A DNA stretch of 8,814 nt from Ruminococcaceae bacterium UBA6857. Lineage in GTDB: Bacteria; Bacillota; Clostridia; Oscillospirales; Acutalibacteraceae. The translations under genes were made by a program, and so were the position numbers. The notes beneath the pieces were generated by a model. The model did not search any database. It had not been told where the DNA came from and saw only the letters and a program-made list of their open reading frames with translations. Position 1 is the stretch's first letter. Each line of letters begins with the position of its first letter. The stretch spans positions 1-8,814 of the forward strand of contig DKDD01000209.1 of the NCBI GenBank assembly GCA_002451715.1. Reading direction: 5' to 3'. This document shows, piece by piece, positions 7,513-8,814 of this stretch.

Positions 7513-7897
7513 ATTTTCTGAACTTTCTGAAAGTGCTGACTATCGCCTGCTGCGGCAGCTGCGGATCAAGCATTGCGGGAATTTCATCGGGAGAGATGAA
7601 ATTCTCATTTCGGTTTCTGATGAGGCAAACTCTGACCGCCTCAATAAGTCTTGCCGGCTCAACGCCGCGCGGACATCTTTCAACGCATGCAAAGCAGGAA
7701 ACACAGCGCCAAAGCGACTTTGAAGCAAGAAGTCTGTCAATTCTTTCGTCGCACAGCATTGAAACAAATTCATGCGGATGGATATCCATATCTTCGAACG
7801 CGGGGCAGGTTGCCGAGCATTTTCCGCATTTCATGCATTTTCTCGGATCTATGCCGCTTATTCTGATAACTTCCTTGCACAGTTCCTTTGAATCCAT
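7511..7897 (-). CDS. hdrC: HdrC-like ferredoxin subunit with two [4Fe-4S] clusters
   Basis: This 128-residue protein links HdrA to HdrB. It contains two classic cluster motifs, C21/C24/C27/C31 and C65/C68/C71/C75, each ending in CP, and finishes with PQQAIVSTFRKFRK, a tail common in HdrC. It is shorter than methanogen HdrC (roughly 180-190 residues) but keeps both clusters, as many bacterial versions do. The start ATG at 7897 has GGAGGG 8 nt upstream, in the 12-nt gap after hdrB. The stop codon lies within the ribosome binding site of hdrA, so the two are probably translationally linked. An inverted repeat lies in its 3' third. Confidence 0.92.
   Translation of the reverse strand: MDSKELCKEVIRISGIDPRKCMKCGKCSATCPAFEDMDIHPHEFVSMLCDERIDRLLASKSLWRCVSCFACVERCPRGVEPARLIEAVRVCLIRNRNENFISPDEIPAMLDPQLPQQAIVSTFRKFRK
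7579..7604 (-). other. Perfect 10-bp inverted repeat inside hdrC
   Basis: Two 10-base arms (7579-7588 and 7595-7604) are perfect reverse complements around a 6-base loop, giving an RNA hairpin of GAAUUUCAUC and its complement with loop UCUCCC. It lies in the hdrC coding sequence about 80 nt before the hdrA start. There is no U-run after it, so it is not a terminator. It may be chance, or an mRNA stability or processing element. Confidence 0.5.
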
Positions 7898-7909
7898 TTA
7901 TTTCCCTCC

Positions 7910-8689
7910 TCACTTTAAACCGAGAGCTTCCGCCAAAAGCTCGGTGAAATAATATACAGGAATTCTATCCTCGCTGCTTTGTTTAAGGTTATACAAACAA
8001 AGCGGACAGGCGGTGATAATGCATTCGGCACCCTTGAGCTTTGCCGAATCAACAACCATTGTTGCCATATTGCTTGCAAGGGGCTTGTCGGTCATTGTCA
8101 TATATCCGCCGCAGCATTCGTTGCGGAAAGGATATTTGACCGGAGTTGCACCGATTGCTTTGATGAAGTCTTCGATAATGGTCGGGTTTTCCGGGTTATC
8201 GAAAGCCATTTCTTTTCCGGGTCTCAAAAGAAGACAGCCGTAATATGCGGCGATTTTTCTTCCGGTGAGCGGCTTTACAACCTTTTCTTTGAGTTTGTCA
8301 AAGCCGTAATCGTCTCTGAGCATTTCAAGATAATGAACAACTCTTGTTTCGCCGTAATATCTTTCATAAAGGCCGAGATAGTTGTTGACCTTTTCGGCAA
8401 AATCGTGTTTGTTCTGCATGTCATAGTTAACTCTTTTGATAACGTGATGGCAGGCGGAACACATGGTCAAAAGCGGCTGATTCTTTTCTCTTGCACCGAG
8501 AAGCGCTCTGACGGAAGAAAGCTTTGTTGCAATCTCGTCGCTTGCAAGCGGATAAACGCCGCCGCAGCACTGCCATTCGGGCAGTTCTTCAAGAGTTATA
8601 CCGAGCTTTTCGGCCGCTTCTCTTCCATAGATGTCCAGATCCTTGCCCTTTGTTTTCAAAGTACAACCGGGAAAATAACTGTAAATCAT
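7910..8689 (-). CDS. hdrB: HdrB-like subunit with two intact CCG domains
   Basis: The 259-residue protein is the catalytic, disulfide-reducing subunit type of heterodisulfide reductase. Both CCG (DUF224) cysteine sets are complete: C9, C41/C42, C77, C80 and C152, C192/C193, C228, C231. In methanogen HdrB these residues bind two non-cubane [4Fe-4S] clusters that cleave CoM-S-S-CoB. The first motif is FPGC at 6-9, with CSAC at 77-80 and CPLC at 228-231. The complete set suggests real cluster chemistry. CoM and CoB are not expected in a Clostridia-like bacterium, so the natural acceptor is unknown: another disulfide, or the fumarate-reductase-like pair encoded downstream, since CCG proteins serve as electron carriers in Tfr and SdhE-type enzymes. 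The start ATG has AAGGAG 11 nt upstream, overlapping the end of the preceding gene, so hdrB is not first in the operon. Confidence 0.93.
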   Translation of the reverse strand: MIYSYFPGCTLKTKGKDLDIYGREAAEKLGITLEELPEWQCCGGVYPLASDEIATKLSSVRALLGAREKNQPLLTMCSACHHVIKRVNYDMQNKHDFAEKVNNYLGLYERYYGETRVVHYLEMLRDDYGFDKLKEKVVKPLTGRKIAAYYGCLLLRPGKEMAFDNPENPTIIEDFIKAIGATPVKYPFRNECCGGYMTMTDKPLASNMATMVVDSAKLKGAECIITACPLCLYNLKQSSEDRIPVYYFTELLAEALGLK

Positions 8690-8704
8690 TTTTCGTCCTA
8701 CTCC

Positions 8705-8814
8705 TTATATATTCTTAATGACCGAAATAGCATCGGTTATTGTTTTTTCAAAAGCCTCTTTGCCGTATTTATCGACTTCGGCTTTGTTTTTTGCTCCGTG
8801 TGTCAAACAGCCGG
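8705..8814 (-). CDS. C-terminal fragment of an unidentified protein, partial at the window edge
   Basis: An open frame enters from the right edge and ends at a TAA at 8705-8707. Its last 35 residues begin GCLTHGAKNKAEVDKYG and are lysine- and glutamate-rich, probably ending in a helix. The stop is 15 nt before the hdrB start and the hdrB ribosome binding site overlaps it, so it is very likely the preceding gene of the same operon. The tail is loosely like the final helix of flavodoxin or NADPH-FMN-reductase proteins, but that is a weak impression and I do not assign a function. No other frame through this stretch reads to the edge as plausibly. Confidence 0.55.
   Translation of the reverse strand, partial: GCLTHGAKNKAEVDKYGKEAFEKTITDAISVIKNI

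Noticed and set aside
7579..7604. Inverted repeat as a transcription terminator
   Set aside because: It lies inside hdrC, is AU-rich and has no following U-run.
1..8814. Hydrogenase large or small subunit, CRISPR array, tRNA, insertion sequence
   Set aside because: I looked on both strands and found no NiFe-hydrogenase cysteine motifs, no regularly spaced repeats, no tRNA-like fold and no transposase-like frame.

Overview
The window is one tightly packed minus-strand operon of anaerobic electron-transfer genes. Every gene reads right to left, gaps are 1 to 15 nt or small overlaps, and no promoter, terminator, RNA gene, mobile element or CRISPR array is visible. Strong GGAGG-type ribosome binding sites, a mid-40s GC content judged by eye, and oxygen-sensitive iron-sulfur proteins of the HdrABC/Flx type suggest a strictly anaerobic Clostridia-like Firmicute, perhaps from a gut or rumen. 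That assignment rests on gene style, not on a marker gene.

In transcription order the layout is: the tail of an unidentified gene (8814-8705); hdrB (8689-7910), hdrC (7897-7511) and hdrA (7498-5510), which form the heterodisulfide-reductase-like core with the FAD of HdrA as the likely bifurcation site; flxD (5519-5058, MvhD-like [2Fe-2S] adaptor), flxC (5079-4096), flxB (4094-3069) and flxA (3072-2233, FAD/NAD(P)H-binding input subunit). Then come two genes that resemble a soluble fumarate reductase: an iron-sulfur subunit (2218-1544) and a flavoprotein (1531 to beyond the left edge, 510 residues visible). No stretch longer than 300 bases lacks a gene.

How they may work together: FlxA would take electrons from NAD(P)H, FlxB/C/D would pass them to HdrA, and HdrA would split them between a low-potential carrier (ferredoxin) and a high-potential acceptor reached through HdrC/HdrB. 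In known HdrABC-FlxABCD systems the high-potential acceptor is a disulfide. Here the operon also carries a fumarate-reductase-like pair whose catalytic residues look intact. Its covalent-FAD histidine is replaced by asparagine, and its iron-sulfur subunit has an extra cysteine that should turn the usual quinone-facing [3Fe-4S] cluster into a [4Fe-4S] cluster. Both changes fit a soluble, quinone-independent enzyme working towards fumarate reduction. The main hypothesis is therefore an NADH-fed complex or pathway in which fumarate (or a similar enoate) reduction drives ferredoxin reduction. This is inferred from gene order and residues and has not been demonstrated.
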